Of a DNA stretch of 64,000 nt, positions 1 to 8,790 are shown piece by piece. The notes under the pieces are model-generated. The model was not told the DNA's origin. It was given only the letters and a program-made list of their open reading frames with translations, and did no database searches. The stretch's first letter is position 1; each line of letters opens with the position of its first letter. A program made the position numbers and the translations under genes. The stretch is from Robiginitalea myxolifaciens (GTDB lineage Bacteria > Bacteroidota > Bacteroidia > Flavobacteriales > Flavobacteriaceae), in NCBI RefSeq assembly GCF_900115205.1, contig NZ_FOYQ01000001.1:1639240-1703239 (forward strand), given 5' to 3'.

Positions 1-1
1 A

Positions 2-1510
2 GGCACCAATCACGACAAGGACAAGCTAACGGAGGCGGCCGATGCGGTTATGGATCTGGCTACCGGAGCCGGATTCGAGCAGCTATTGGAGGATCAGCGC
101 CAGGCCTGGGCGGCCGTGTGGGAGATGAGTGACATTACCATTGAAGGAGACGTAAAGGCGCAACAAGGGATCCGTTTTAATATCTTCCACCTGAACCAGA
201 CCTATACCGGGCGGGATTCCCGACTGAATATCGGACCCAAAGGATTTACCGGAGAGAAATATGGCGGAAGTACATACTGGGATACCGAGGCCTATTGTAT
301 TCCTTTTTACATGGCTACCAAGGACCAGCACGTGGCGCGTAACCTGCTGAAGTACCGGTATAACCATTTGGAGAAAGCTATTGAAAATGCGCAGAAACTC
401 GGTTTCAAGGACGGGGCAGCCCTCTACCCGATGGTTACGATGAATGGGGAGGAATGCCACAATGAATGGGAAATCACCTTTGAGGAAATCCACCGTAATG
501 GGGCCATTGCCTTCGCGATATACAATTATTACCGGTATACCGGAGACTATAGCTACATCCCGGAGATGGGGTTGGAGGTACTCATTGGCATTGCGCGATT
601 CTGGCACCAGCGGGCAACCTTCTCGGAGCACAAGGATAAATATGTGATCCTCGGGGTTACCGGACCAAACGAATACGAGAATAATGTCAACAACAACTGG
701 TACACCAACTACATGGCTCGTTGGTGTATCCAATGGACCCTGGAGCAGCTCGATAAGGTTGAGGAAGGGTACCCGGAAGACTACACCCGGATTGTCGGGC
801 ATACCAAACTGACCGACCGGGAAACAGAACAGTGGGCCAAGGTGGCCGACAATATGTATTTCCCGCGATCCGAGGAACACAATATCTATCTGCAACAGGA
901 TGGCTTTTTGGACAAGGAGCTGGTCACGGTCGACAAATTGAGTCGCAGTGAGCGCCCCATCAACCAGAAATGGAGTTGGGACCGTATCCTGCGTTCCCCT
1001 TATATCAAGCAGGCCGATACCCTGCAGGGCTTCTATTTCTTTGAAGACCATTTCACAGTGGATCAGCTGGAGCGGCATTTCGATTTTTACGAGCCCTTTA
1101 CAGTACATGAATCCTCCCTTTCCCCCTGCGTGCACGCGATTCAGGCAGCACGCTTAGGCCGGATGGAGCAGGCATACACATTTTACCTGAGGACCTCTCG
1201 ACTGGATCTTGACGATTACAATAAGGAGGTGCATGAAGGCTTGCATATCACTTCCATGGCAGGGACCTGGATGAGTATTGTGGAAGGATTTGGCGGCATG
1301 CGAATCCGGGAAGACAAACTCAGTTTCAGACCGCAGATCCCGGAACAGTGGAAATCCTTTTCCTTTAAGATCAATTTCCGTAATCGCATCCTCAAAGTCA
1401 AAGTCTCGGCCAGTGGAAGCAGTTTTGAGCTCGATTCACAGGAGGAAATGTCTATCCGTGTAAACGATAAGCGCGTTGTCCTGAGTCCGGGGAAAACTAC
1501 AGATGCCTAG
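2..1510 (+). CDS. GH65 maltose phosphorylase-type glycosidase, C-terminal part (5' truncated by window edge)
   Basis: Inverting disaccharide phosphorylase of GH65, expected to split maltose (or a related alpha-glucobiose) with phosphate into glucose and beta-glucose-1-phosphate in the cytoplasm. The frame is open from base 2 and the N-terminal domain lies outside the window. About 502 residues are visible: the (alpha/alpha)6 catalytic barrel with a WDTE motif, the GPNEYENN motif whose first Glu (codon at 671) matches the family general acid, and a KQADTL motif after the barrel's second half, then the beta-sandwich tail. It ends 3 bases before a secreted GH13 gene, so it is the intracellular member of an alpha-glucan utilisation operon. 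Trehalose or kojibiose phosphorylase are the main alternatives; the Asn-rich motif after the Glu favours maltose. Confidence 0.85.
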   Translation, partial: GTNHDKDKLTEAADAVMDLATGAGFEQLLEDQRQAWAAVWEMSDITIEGDVKAQQGIRFNIFHLNQTYTGRDSRLNIGPKGFTGEKYGGSTYWDTEAYCIPFYMATKDQHVARNLLKYRYNHLEKAIENAQKLGFKDGAALYPMVTMNGEECHNEWEITFEEIHRNGAIAFAIYNYYRYTGDYSYIPEMGLEVLIGIARFWHQRATFSEHKDKYVILGVTGPNEYENNVNNNWYTNYMARWCIQWTLEQLDKVEEGYPEDYTRIVGHTKLTDRETEQWAKVADNMYFPRSEEHNIYLQQDGFLDKELVTVDKLSRSERPINQKWSWDRILRSPYIKQADTLQGFYFFEDHFTVDQLERHFDFYEPFTVHESSLSPCVHAIQAARLGRMEQAYTFYLRTSRLDLDDYNKEVHEGLHITSMAGTWMSIVEGFGGMRIREDKLSFRPQIPEQWKSFSFKINFRNRILKVKVSASGSSFELDSQEEMSIRVNDKRVVLSPGKTTDA

Positions 1511-1513
1511 AAG

Positions 1514-3400
1514 ATGGGGGCTTTGGTGTCGAATCGGGGACTTTTCGGGACTATAGCCGCAATATTGCTGCTGATGACTACCGCGCCCTTACATGCCCAG
1601 TTGCGGGCAGAACCACCCGATTGGTGGCTCGGAATGAACAATCCGAAACTGCAATTGATGGTCATTGGGGAAGGTATTGGCAGAACTACGCCATCCCTGG
1701 ATTATACCGGGGTAAGTCTGGACGCCTGGCACACAGCCACCAGCCCCAACTACCTTTTTCTCGATCTGATTATTGGTCCGGAAGCCTCAGCGGGGACCCT
1801 TCCCCTTAGATTTGTATTTCCCGACGGACGCAGCGAAAACCTGAGTTATCCGTTACAGGAACGGGAACGTCCGGCCAGCGCCTATACCGGCTTTGATGCC
1901 ACAGATGTAATTTACCTGATTACGCCGGATCGGTTTGCCAATGGAAATCCTGAGAACGACCGTTGGCCCGGGATGCGGGAGCAAAAAGTCGATCGGACCG
2001 ACGATTACGGTCGGCACGGGGGAGATATTCAAGGGATCAGGGACCATTTAGATTATTTGGCCGACATGGGCTTTACGGCGCTCTGGTCCAGTCCCCTGCT
2101 AGAGAATGACATGCCAGAATCCTCATACCACGGCTATGCAATTACTGATTTCTATAAAGTAGACCCGCGTTTTGGAACCTTGGAGGAATACAAAGCGCTG
2201 AGTGCGGAGGCGGCCTCCCGGGGGATAAAACTCATAATGGATCAGGTGGCCAACCACTGCGGTTTATACCACTGGTGGATGGAGGATTTGCCCTTTACCG
2301 ACTGGATCCATTACCAAAAAGAATGGCAACAAGGCCAGCCTTATACCGTCACCAACCACCAGCGTACCGTGAATCAGGATGCCTATGCTTCGGAGGCGGA
2401 CCGGGAACTGATGAATGCCGGTTGGTTTGTTCCCTCAATGCCGGATCTGAACCAGGACAATCCTTTCCTGGCGCGATACCTGATCCAAAACAGTATTTGG
2501 TGGGTCGAAACCCTGAACCTCGGGGGAATACGCCAGGATACCTACCCCTATCCCGATAAGGACTTCATGGCAGAATGGGCCCGCGCTATCATGGAAGAGT
2601 ATCCCAACTTCAATATTGTTGGAGAAGAATGGAGCTATAATCCCCTATTGGTCGCTTATTGGCAACATGGAATGGCCAACAGGGACGGGTACCAGTCCTG
2701 GCTGCGCAGTACTATGGATTTTCCGCTGCAGCAGGATTTGGTAAGCGCCCTGAATCAGGAGGAAGGCTGGGATGCTGGCCTCAATGTCCTCTACCAGTCG
2801 TTGGCGAATGACTTTAATTATCCCAGACCAGAGGATTTGCTGGTTTTTGCGGATAACCACGATATGGATCGCCTGTTTACCCAGGTAAAAGAATCCCCGC
2901 AACGCGCCGAGATGGCCATGGCTTTTGTGCTGACCGCCCCAAGGACCCCCCAGGTTTATTACGGGACGGAAATCCTCATGGAAAATTCGGCCAAACCGGG
3001 CGATCATGGCCTGATCCGTACGGAATTCCCGGGAGGATGGGCCGATTCCCCGGTTAATGCCTTTACCGGGAAAGGGCTGTCGCCTGCGCAGAAAACCATG
3101 CAACTGCGCATGCGCCGCTTGCTTCAGTACAGGAAGGGAAGTTGGGCTTTGAAGTCGGGCAGCACGCTGCATTTCTCGCCCCAGGACGGGGTCTACCTCA
3201 TGGCCCGTAAGTTTGAAGAAGAGACGGTGGTCCTCCTGCTGAACAAAAATAAGGCGCCCTACACCCTGGAACTGGAGCGATTTTCAGAATTGGGAGTCTC
3301 CGGGGAGCTGTGGGAAGTATTGCGGGAAAAAACCGTGAAGTGGTCGGGGAAACTGAACCTTGACGCTCCTGGCGCTTATATCCTGACAACAAGTAAATAA
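1514..3400 (+). CDS. Secreted GH13 alpha-amylase / cyclomaltodextrinase (SusA-like)
   Basis: Retaining alpha-glucan hydrolase acting in the periplasm on malto-oligosaccharides or cyclodextrins. Residues 1-29 form a signal peptide ending LHAQ. An N-terminal beta-sandwich (about 30-125), as in neopullulanase/cyclomaltodextrinase relatives, precedes the TIM barrel, followed by a short C-terminal beta domain. GH13 regions are visible: DQVANHC (region II), nucleophile Asp342 in IRQDTYP, acid/base Glu371 in IVGEEW, and Asp450 in DNHDMD. Length (628 aa) fits SusA-type enzymes. The start follows the GH65 stop by 3 bases and it is followed after 25 bases by another GH13 gene, so all three are probably cotranscribed. 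The exact substrate cannot be told from sequence. Confidence 0.88.
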   Translation: MGALVSNRGLFGTIAAILLLMTTAPLHAQLRAEPPDWWLGMNNPKLQLMVIGEGIGRTTPSLDYTGVSLDAWHTATSPNYLFLDLIIGPEASAGTLPLRFVFPDGRSENLSYPLQERERPASAYTGFDATDVIYLITPDRFANGNPENDRWPGMREQKVDRTDDYGRHGGDIQGIRDHLDYLADMGFTALWSSPLLENDMPESSYHGYAITDFYKVDPRFGTLEEYKALSAEAASRGIKLIMDQVANHCGLYHWWMEDLPFTDWIHYQKEWQQGQPYTVTNHQRTVNQDAYASEADRELMNAGWFVPSMPDLNQDNPFLARYLIQNSIWWVETLNLGGIRQDTYPYPDKDFMAEWARAIMEEYPNFNIVGEEWSYNPLLVAYWQHGMANRDGYQSWLRSTMDFPLQQDLVSALNQEEGWDAGLNVLYQSLANDFNYPRPEDLLVFADNHDMDRLFTQVKESPQRAEMAMAFVLTAPRTPQVYYGTEILMENSAKPGDHGLIRTEFPGGWADSPVNAFTGKGLSPAQKTMQLRMRRLLQYRKGSWALKSGSTLHFSPQDGVYLMARKFEEETVVLLLNKNKAPYTLELERFSELGVSGELWEVLREKTVKWSGKLNLDAPGAYILTTSK

Positions 3401-3425
3401 CCCATTGACGCAACCCTGGATAACC

Positions 3426-5303
3426 ATGAAACACCTGAAGCTCATCGCATTACTGGCACTTTTCACAATGGGTTGTGAAGATGCCCCAAAAAATTCCACC
3501 CCAACCGAAAAAAAGACTGAAATGAAGGAAGCTCGAAAAGCCGTAGTCTATCAGGTATTTGCCCGCTTGTTTGGCAACACCAACACCACCAATACTCCCT
3601 GGGGAACTCTGGAAGAAAATGGGGTTGGAAAATTTGCTGATTTTACGCCGGAAGCCCTGGAGGCCATCCGCGATCTCGGGGTTACCCATATTTGGTATAC
3701 CGGGGTGCCACACCACGCACTGGTTACAGACTATTCCGATTATGGGATTGCTCCTGACGATCCCGATGTGGTAAAGGGCCGGGCCGGTTCGCCTTATGCC
3801 GTTAAGGATTACTACAATGTGAATCCGGACCTCGCTGTGGACCCGGATAAGCGACTGGAGGAATTCAAAGCACTGGTGGAGCGTACGCATGCAGCCGGAA
3901 TGCAGGTAATCATCGATATCGTTCCCAATCACGTAGCGCGTAACTACGAAGGAAAGTCTACTCCGGAAGGAAAACGCCCCTTTGGCGCCGATGATGACAC
4001 CAGTCAGGCGTATTTGCCCACCAATGATTTCTACTACATACCCGGGGCGGAATTCCGCGTTCCCCAATGGCGGGATGGATATCAACCCCTGGGTGGGGAA
4101 CAACATCCCATGGCCGATGGGCGCTACCGGGAAGTACCGGCCCGATGGACGGGCAATGGCTCGCGTTTGGCGCAGCCAGACATGAACGATTGGTACGAAA
4201 CGGTCAAAGTAAATTACGGCGTTAGCCCGGAAGGGGAATACGCTTTTGAACGCTTGCCGGAGGAATACAGCAATAAGGACTACAAGGAGCATCATGCCTT
4301 CTGGACGGGTAAAGAAGTGCCCCCTAGCTGGGAAAAATTCAGGGACATTGCGCTCTACTGGCTGGAGCTTGGCGTAGATGGATTTCGCTATGATATGGCC
4401 GAAATGGTGCCGGTGGAATTCTGGAGCTATCTCAATGCCCATATCAAAATGGTCCGGGAGGATGCCTTTTTAATGGCCGAAGTCTACAATCCGCAACTCT
4501 ATCGCACCTATATCCATAAGGGAAAGATGGATTATCTCTACGATAAGGTCGAATTATACGACAGCCTGAAACATATCATTAAGGGGTACGGCTGGACAGA
4601 CCATATCCCGGTAGTTCAGAACGGGCTAATGGATATCGAACATCATATGCTCCATTTCCTGGAGAATCACGACGAGCAACGCCTGCCTTCTCCGGATTTT
4701 GCCGGAAGCGCTGAGAAAGGGAAACCAGCCATGGTCGTTTCGGCCACGCTCAGTACCTCGCCCACCATGATTTATTTCGGGCAGGAAGTAGGAGAACCTG
4801 GGGCAGAGAACGCCGGATTTGGCTCGCCCACGCGCACCTCAATTTTCGATTATATCGGGGTGCCCCACCACCAACGCTGGATGAATAACGGAGCCTTTGA
4901 CGGGGGGATGTTGAGCCCGGAAGAAAAGGAACTGCGTGATTTTTACAGCAGGCTGCTGAATTTCACCATCAGTTCTCCGGCCCTTATGGGCGACTACAGG
5001 GACATCCATTATTTCAACAAGGACAATACTCCAGGATATGATCACCGCATTTATTCATTTGTCCGTTGGAGTGATCAGGAAAAACTAATTATCGTTAGCA
5101 ATTTTGATGCCGACAGATCTTATGAACTTTCCCTGCAGCTTCCCCCTGAGATTATAGAGGCCTGGAAACTGGATCCGGGGCATTACCCGTTAAAAGAACA
5201 ATTGTACGGGCAGCAAAATCCGGAGCTTGCGATTGCGAATGGCCAGGCTCGGGTTCCCATCCGGGTTGGGCCGCTGGAATCGCTGATACTGAAGTTAGAA
5301 TAG
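3426..5303 (+). CDS. GH13 alpha-amylase family lipoprotein
   Basis: Second alpha-glucan hydrolase of the operon, predicted to be lipid-anchored. From the ATG at 3426 the protein is 625 aa and starts MKHLKLIALLAL, with a lipobox-like TMGC at about residues 13-16. A TTG start at 3405 would also be open but would put seven extra residues before the signal. The catalytic triad is Asp323 (FRYDMAE), Glu352 (MAEVYN) and Asp416 (ENHDEQ). The barrel carries a long insertion between about residues 160 and 250 and a C-terminal beta-sandwich. It is followed by a strong hairpin terminator, so it ends the operon. Probably works with the SusA-like enzyme at the cell surface or in the periplasm. Confidence 0.85.
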   Translation: MKHLKLIALLALFTMGCEDAPKNSTPTEKKTEMKEARKAVVYQVFARLFGNTNTTNTPWGTLEENGVGKFADFTPEALEAIRDLGVTHIWYTGVPHHALVTDYSDYGIAPDDPDVVKGRAGSPYAVKDYYNVNPDLAVDPDKRLEEFKALVERTHAAGMQVIIDIVPNHVARNYEGKSTPEGKRPFGADDDTSQAYLPTNDFYYIPGAEFRVPQWRDGYQPLGGEQHPMADGRYREVPARWTGNGSRLAQPDMNDWYETVKVNYGVSPEGEYAFERLPEEYSNKDYKEHHAFWTGKEVPPSWEKFRDIALYWLELGVDGFRYDMAEMVPVEFWSYLNAHIKMVREDAFLMAEVYNPQLYRTYIHKGKMDYLYDKVELYDSLKHIIKGYGWTDHIPVVQNGLMDIEHHMLHFLENHDEQRLPSPDFAGSAEKGKPAMVVSATLSTSPTMIYFGQEVGEPGAENAGFGSPTRTSIFDYIGVPHHQRWMNNGAFDGGMLSPEEKELRDFYSRLLNFTISSPALMGDYRDIHYFNKDNTPGYDHRIYSFVRWSDQEKLIIVSNFDADRSYELSLQLPPEIIEAWKLDPGHYPLKEQLYGQQNPELAIANGQARVPIRVGPLESLILKLE

Positions 5304-5334
5304 GGAAGGAAATCAACTCCCAAAGCGCAATAAA

Positions 5335-5358
5335 AAAGGCCGGGGTTACCCGGCCTTT
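5335..5358. terminator. Bidirectional intrinsic terminator
   Basis: Perfect 10-bp stem (AAAGGCCGGG / CCCGGCCTTT) with a GTTA loop, flanked by A-runs and T-runs on either side. It lies between the convergent GH13 gene (+) and the small membrane protein gene (-) and can serve both. Confidence 0.9.
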
Positions 5359-5379
5359 CTCATAAGCTTTAAAACGAAA

Positions 5380-5811
5380 TCAAGCCGCTTCTTTTGAAGC
5401 TGTAGCCTTGTAGACCAGGGCAATAACCAATCCGATCAAGCCGTAGTAGACAATATCGATCACTGCCTCCACAACGTGCCCTGTGGTGTCCATCATGTTG
5501 GAGGTACCCATCCAGACGAGCCCCATTCCAACACCTACAAATAATCCAATCCAGGCGCCAAACTGAAATCCCTGACCTGCACTGTGATGTCCGCGCGCCC
5601 ACTTACCGTAAAGCGAGCTCATCGCAAAGGCACCAATGAGATTACCCAGGAAAATCATCCCGAGGTTCATATCCTCATCGCTTTTCATCACGTCCGCCAG
5701 AGAATGCTGTTCAAAGAAGTCTGCAGTGGCCATACCCCAAATCAGGTACCCCAGAATAAACATCGTCAGCGTCGCCGCCAACGTAGCTAAAAGATTTTGT
5801 TTTGAAAACAT
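5380..5811 (-). CDS. Hypothetical small integral membrane protein (about 4 TM)
   Basis: 143 residues with four predicted membrane segments, at about residues 7-27, 50-66, 84-102 and 114-137, and a charged stretch (FFEQHSLADVMKSDEDM) between the first two. I do not recognise the family with confidence; similar short four-helix proteins occur in Bacteroidota as domains of unknown function. It is monocistronic: an exact -7 box lies upstream at 5850-5857 and the shared terminator at 5335-5358 follows it. No catalytic motif is visible. Confidence 0.75.
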   Translation of the reverse strand: MFSKQNLLATLAATLTMFILGYLIWGMATADFFEQHSLADVMKSDEDMNLGMIFLGNLIGAFAMSSLYGKWARGHHSAGQGFQFGAWIGLFVGVGMGLVWMGTSNMMDTTGHVVEAVIDIVYYGLIGLVIALVYKATASKEAA

Positions 5812-5849
5812 TTTGCTTGGTTAATTGGTTAATAATGAGTACAATATAG

Positions 5850-5857
5850 CAAACTTA
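5850..5857 (-). promoter_or_regulatory. Bacteroidota-type -7 promoter box
   Basis: Minus-strand TAAGTTTG matches the TAnnTTTG consensus of Bacteroidota primary sigma promoters exactly, 39 bases upstream of the start of the small membrane protein gene. No clear TTG -33 box is visible. Confidence 0.55.
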
Positions 5858-5952
5858 GCGATCCGCTGCTCAGATTAGGCCGAAATATTTCCAGCAGCAC
5901 TTTCCCGGAATATCCGCGACTTCGTATTTTTAGGCGCTTTAAAAATTGACCG

Positions 5953-6696
5953 ATGAAGTATTTCTGGAGTGTTTTATTACTATTGCTTATGACTGCCTGT
6001 ACCCCATCGAAATCTCCATTAATTATTGGACATCGCGGGGCCATGGGATATGAAACCGAAAATACCATAGCCTCCATTGAAAAGGCCATGGAACTGGGGG
6101 TCGATATGATAGAGATCGATGTTTTCCGAATTTCCAGTGGGGAGATCGCGGTCTTCCACGACGAACGCGTGGATCGTTTGGCCAACGGAGCCGGACGTAT
6201 CGAAGATTACAATATGTTCGATATGCGAGCCCTGGTCCTGGATGGCGGCCACGGGATCCCGATTTTGCAGGACGTATTGAAAACGGTAAACGCCCAGGTG
6301 CCTCTCAATATCGAATTGAAAGGAGCGAATACTTCGGACCGGGTCAATTTCATTACCGATTACTACATAAAGGAACGGGGATGGTCGGCCGATCAATTCC
6401 TGATCTCCAGTTTCAATTGGGATGAACTCCGGGAATTCCGCACATTGGATCCGGAAGCCCGGATTGCCGTCCTTACAGAAGGAAATCCCGAGGATGCCAT
6501 AGGCGTTGCCAGGGAATTGGGCGCAGAGGCCATCAATCCTTCTGTAGCTACCGTAACAGCCGAACGTGTTCAAGCGGTTCACGACGCCGGGTTTAAAGTA
6601 TATGTCTGGACCGTCAACGATCCGGAACTCTTTGCCAGTCTTAAAGAAATGGGTGTGGACGGCGTGTTTTCTGACTACCCGGACCGCATGCGCTGA
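5953..6696 (+). CDS. Glycerophosphodiester phosphodiesterase, lipoprotein
   Basis: Hydrolyses glycerophosphodiesters (deacylated phospholipid head groups) to sn-glycerol-3-phosphate and an alcohol; predicted periplasmic lipoprotein. N-terminal signal ends at LMTAC (lipid Cys at about residue 16). The GDPD barrel shows the canonical HRGAMGYETENT motif (His near residue 27), the metal-binding MIEIDV pair, FHDERVDR with the second His, and ELKG. Length of 247 aa is normal for the family. Its stop overlaps the start of the next gene as TGATG, so the two are translationally coupled. The glycerol facilitator and kinase lie just downstream on the other strand, a sensible metabolic neighbourhood. Confidence 0.92.
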   Translation: MKYFWSVLLLLLMTACTPSKSPLIIGHRGAMGYETENTIASIEKAMELGVDMIEIDVFRISSGEIAVFHDERVDRLANGAGRIEDYNMFDMRALVLDGGHGIPILQDVLKTVNAQVPLNIELKGANTSDRVNFITDYYIKERGWSADQFLISSFNWDELREFRTLDPEARIAVLTEGNPEDAIGVARELGAEAINPSVATVTAERVQAVHDAGFKVYVWTVNDPELFASLKEMGVDGVFSDYPDRMR

Positions 6697-8012
6697 TGCC
6701 GGATACCGACCGATACGATCTGATAGTTATTGGCGGGGGAGCAGCTGGCTTTTACGGAGCAATTCATGTTGCGCGCAGAGCAAAAGGCGCGCGTATTTTA
6801 ATCTTGGAAAAATCGCGGCAGTGTTTGTCTAAGGTCCTGATCTCAGGTGGCGGCCGGTGCAATGTTACCCACAGGCCGTTAGAACCCGCAGCGCTTTCCG
6901 CGAATTATCCCAGGGGTCAAAAAGCCTTGATCGGTCCTTTTCACAGGCACGCGAGCTCGGAGGTAATTCACTTTTTTGAGGAGCTCGGGGTTCGCTTAAA
7001 GACGGAGGATGATGGCCGTGTTTTTCCGGTTAGCGACTCCTCCGAAGAAATTGCGGGAGCCCTTGAAAAAGAGGCTGGGAAATTGGGCATTGAAGTCCGG
7101 ACTTCCGCTGGGGTTACGGATCTGGCGATGCATGAACATGACCCCCAAGATCCCAAGGCGCAATCCACCTACGAAGTATTTACCAAAACGACATCTTTCC
7201 GCAGCAGGACCCTCTTACTCGCATGTGGAAGTAGCCCCACGATTTGGCGGGTAATGGGTAAATTCGGTTACCGGATAGTGTCTCCGGTACCTTCGCTATT
7301 TACCTTCAATATCGATGACGCCCGATTGGATGGGTTGCAGGGGATAAGCGTTCCGGCCCAGGTAGAATTACTTCCTCCTGAATTTCCGAAACCGGCGAAA
7401 CCTTCGCTTCATCTGCGTTCGCTTAAACGTTCCGGGAGCCTGATAGAAACAGGCCCCCTGCTCATTACCCATTGGGGAATCAGTGGCCCTCCGGTCTTGC
7501 GGCTGTCGGCATGGGCTGCCCGATACCTGAGTGAACTGGGGTATCGATTTCAAGTGCGTATTAATTGGATACCCGATTATCATCCGGGGAGCGTGCCTCA
7601 GCTCTTGGAGGAAGTACGTCTGAGCGATCCGGCAAAAAGTCTGAGCCGAACGCGACCCATTGAGCTGCCACAACGGCTTTGGCAAGCCCTGGTGGAAGGT
7701 GCAGGGATTTCCCTGAATAAGCGATGGGGCGAACTATCGAAAGCTGCGATTCGGGAGTTGGCCAACCAGCTGACGGCGGCTACTTTCGAAGTTCGGGGGA
7801 AGAGTACCTTCAAGGAGGAGTTTGTCACCGCAGGAGGTCTTGATCTTCGGGATTTTAATGGGAAGACTTTTGAAAGCAAAAAGCACCCGGGGCTCTACGC
7901 TGCGGGGGAAGTCCTCAACATCGACGCCATTACCGGAGGATTCAATTTCCAGGGGGCATGGACAGGCGCTTATATCGCGGCCGAATCCCTGAGTGAAGCC
8001 CTTACCACCTAA
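6696..8012 (+). CDS. BaiN/HI0933-family FAD-dependent oxidoreductase
   Basis: 438-residue cytoplasmic flavoprotein of the HI0933/YhiN/BaiN family (physiological substrate unknown in most bacteria). The N-terminal Rossmann dinucleotide motif IGGGAAGFYGA, the KVLISGGGRCNVTH signature at about residues 45-60, and the C-terminal TGGFNFQGAWTGAY flavin motif are all present. The start overlaps the stop of the GDPD gene by one base (TGATG). It is not a GlpD-type glycerol-3-phosphate dehydrogenase, so its position beside glycerol genes should not be read as that function. It converges on glpF with only 16 bases between stops. Confidence 0.9.
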   Translation: MPDTDRYDLIVIGGGAAGFYGAIHVARRAKGARILILEKSRQCLSKVLISGGGRCNVTHRPLEPAALSANYPRGQKALIGPFHRHASSEVIHFFEELGVRLKTEDDGRVFPVSDSSEEIAGALEKEAGKLGIEVRTSAGVTDLAMHEHDPQDPKAQSTYEVFTKTTSFRSRTLLLACGSSPTIWRVMGKFGYRIVSPVPSLFTFNIDDARLDGLQGISVPAQVELLPPEFPKPAKPSLHLRSLKRSGSLIETGPLLITHWGISGPPVLRLSAWAARYLSELGYRFQVRINWIPDYHPGSVPQLLEEVRLSDPAKSLSRTRPIELPQRLWQALVEGAGISLNKRWGELSKAAIRELANQLTAATFEVRGKSTFKEEFVTAGGLDLRDFNGKTFESKKHPGLYAAGEVLNIDAITGGFNFQGAWTGAYIAAESLSEALTT

Positions 8013-8028
8013 CAGTAAGCCCCAATAA

Positions 8029-8760
8029 TTACCCCAGGACCAAATAAAGGCCGGCAGCCACAAGGGCTCCGAGTACAGGTCCTGCTATAGGCACCCAACT
8101 GTAGCCCCAACCACTTGCTCCCTTCCCGCTTATGGGGACCAGCGCATGGATGATCCTCGGACCGAGGTCGCGGGCGGGATTGATCGCATATCCGGTTGTA
8201 CCGCCCAGTGATAATCCAATCCCCCAGACCAAAAGGGCAACAGGTAAAGCCCCGAGTGATCCCAGGCCAATAGTGGTTTCTGGCTCGGTTAAGGTGGCGT
8301 CGGTAAAATACAGCACGGTAAATACCAAGACAAAGGTTCCGATCGCTTCACTCAATATGTTGAGCCCTCGATTGGCAATAGCAGGTCCGGTGCTGAATAC
8401 CCCGAGCTGTGCTCCCGGATCTGCGGTTTGGTTAAAATGGTCCCTGTGGGTAAGCCAGACAAAGAACGCGCCGAGCATGGCCCCCAATACTTGGGCCAGG
8501 ACATAGGCGGGTACCTCTGCCCAGGGGAACTCCCCGGCCGCGGCCAGGCCAATACTCACTGCGGGATTGATGTGCGCTCCGCTATATGGCCCGGCAATAG
8601 CGACGGCCGAAAAAACGGCAAAGGCCCATCCTGTAGTAATCACAATCCAACCACTTCCATGGCCGTAAGTCTTCTCCAGGGTAACATTTGCGTTTACCCC
8701 ACATCCCAAAAGGATAAGGATAAAAGTTCCGATAAACTCTGCAACAAAGGTTGACGTCAT
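8029..8760 (-). CDS. glpF: Glycerol uptake facilitator (MIP/aquaglyceroporin)
   Basis: Six-helix channel passing glycerol across the inner membrane. Both half-helix motifs are intact: HINPA at about residues 64-68 and AINPAR at about residues 193-198; the Asp after the second motif (NPARDLGPR) is typical of glycerol-conducting members. 243 aa is the normal length. It lies 30 bases downstream of glpK on the same strand, so the two form a glpK-glpF operon. No GlpR-like regulator gene is in the window. Confidence 0.93.
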   Translation of the reverse strand: MTSTFVAEFIGTFILILLGCGVNANVTLEKTYGHGSGWIVITTGWAFAVFSAVAIAGPYSGAHINPAVSIGLAAAGEFPWAEVPAYVLAQVLGAMLGAFFVWLTHRDHFNQTADPGAQLGVFSTGPAIANRGLNILSEAIGTFVLVFTVLYFTDATLTEPETTIGLGSLGALPVALLVWGIGLSLGGTTGYAINPARDLGPRIIHALVPISGKGASGWGYSWVPIAGPVLGALVAAGLYLVLG

Positions 8761-8790
8761 TGGGTTTTCTGTTTATGGTTGATGGAATAT

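Noticed and set aside
83-1135. 350-codon open frame on the minus strand
   Set aside because: Lies entirely inside the GH65 gene, has no family motif, and its composition mirrors the coding strand's codon pattern.
3450-4442. 330-codon open frame on the minus strand
   Set aside because: Antisense to the catalytic core of the second GH13 gene; no recognisable domain.
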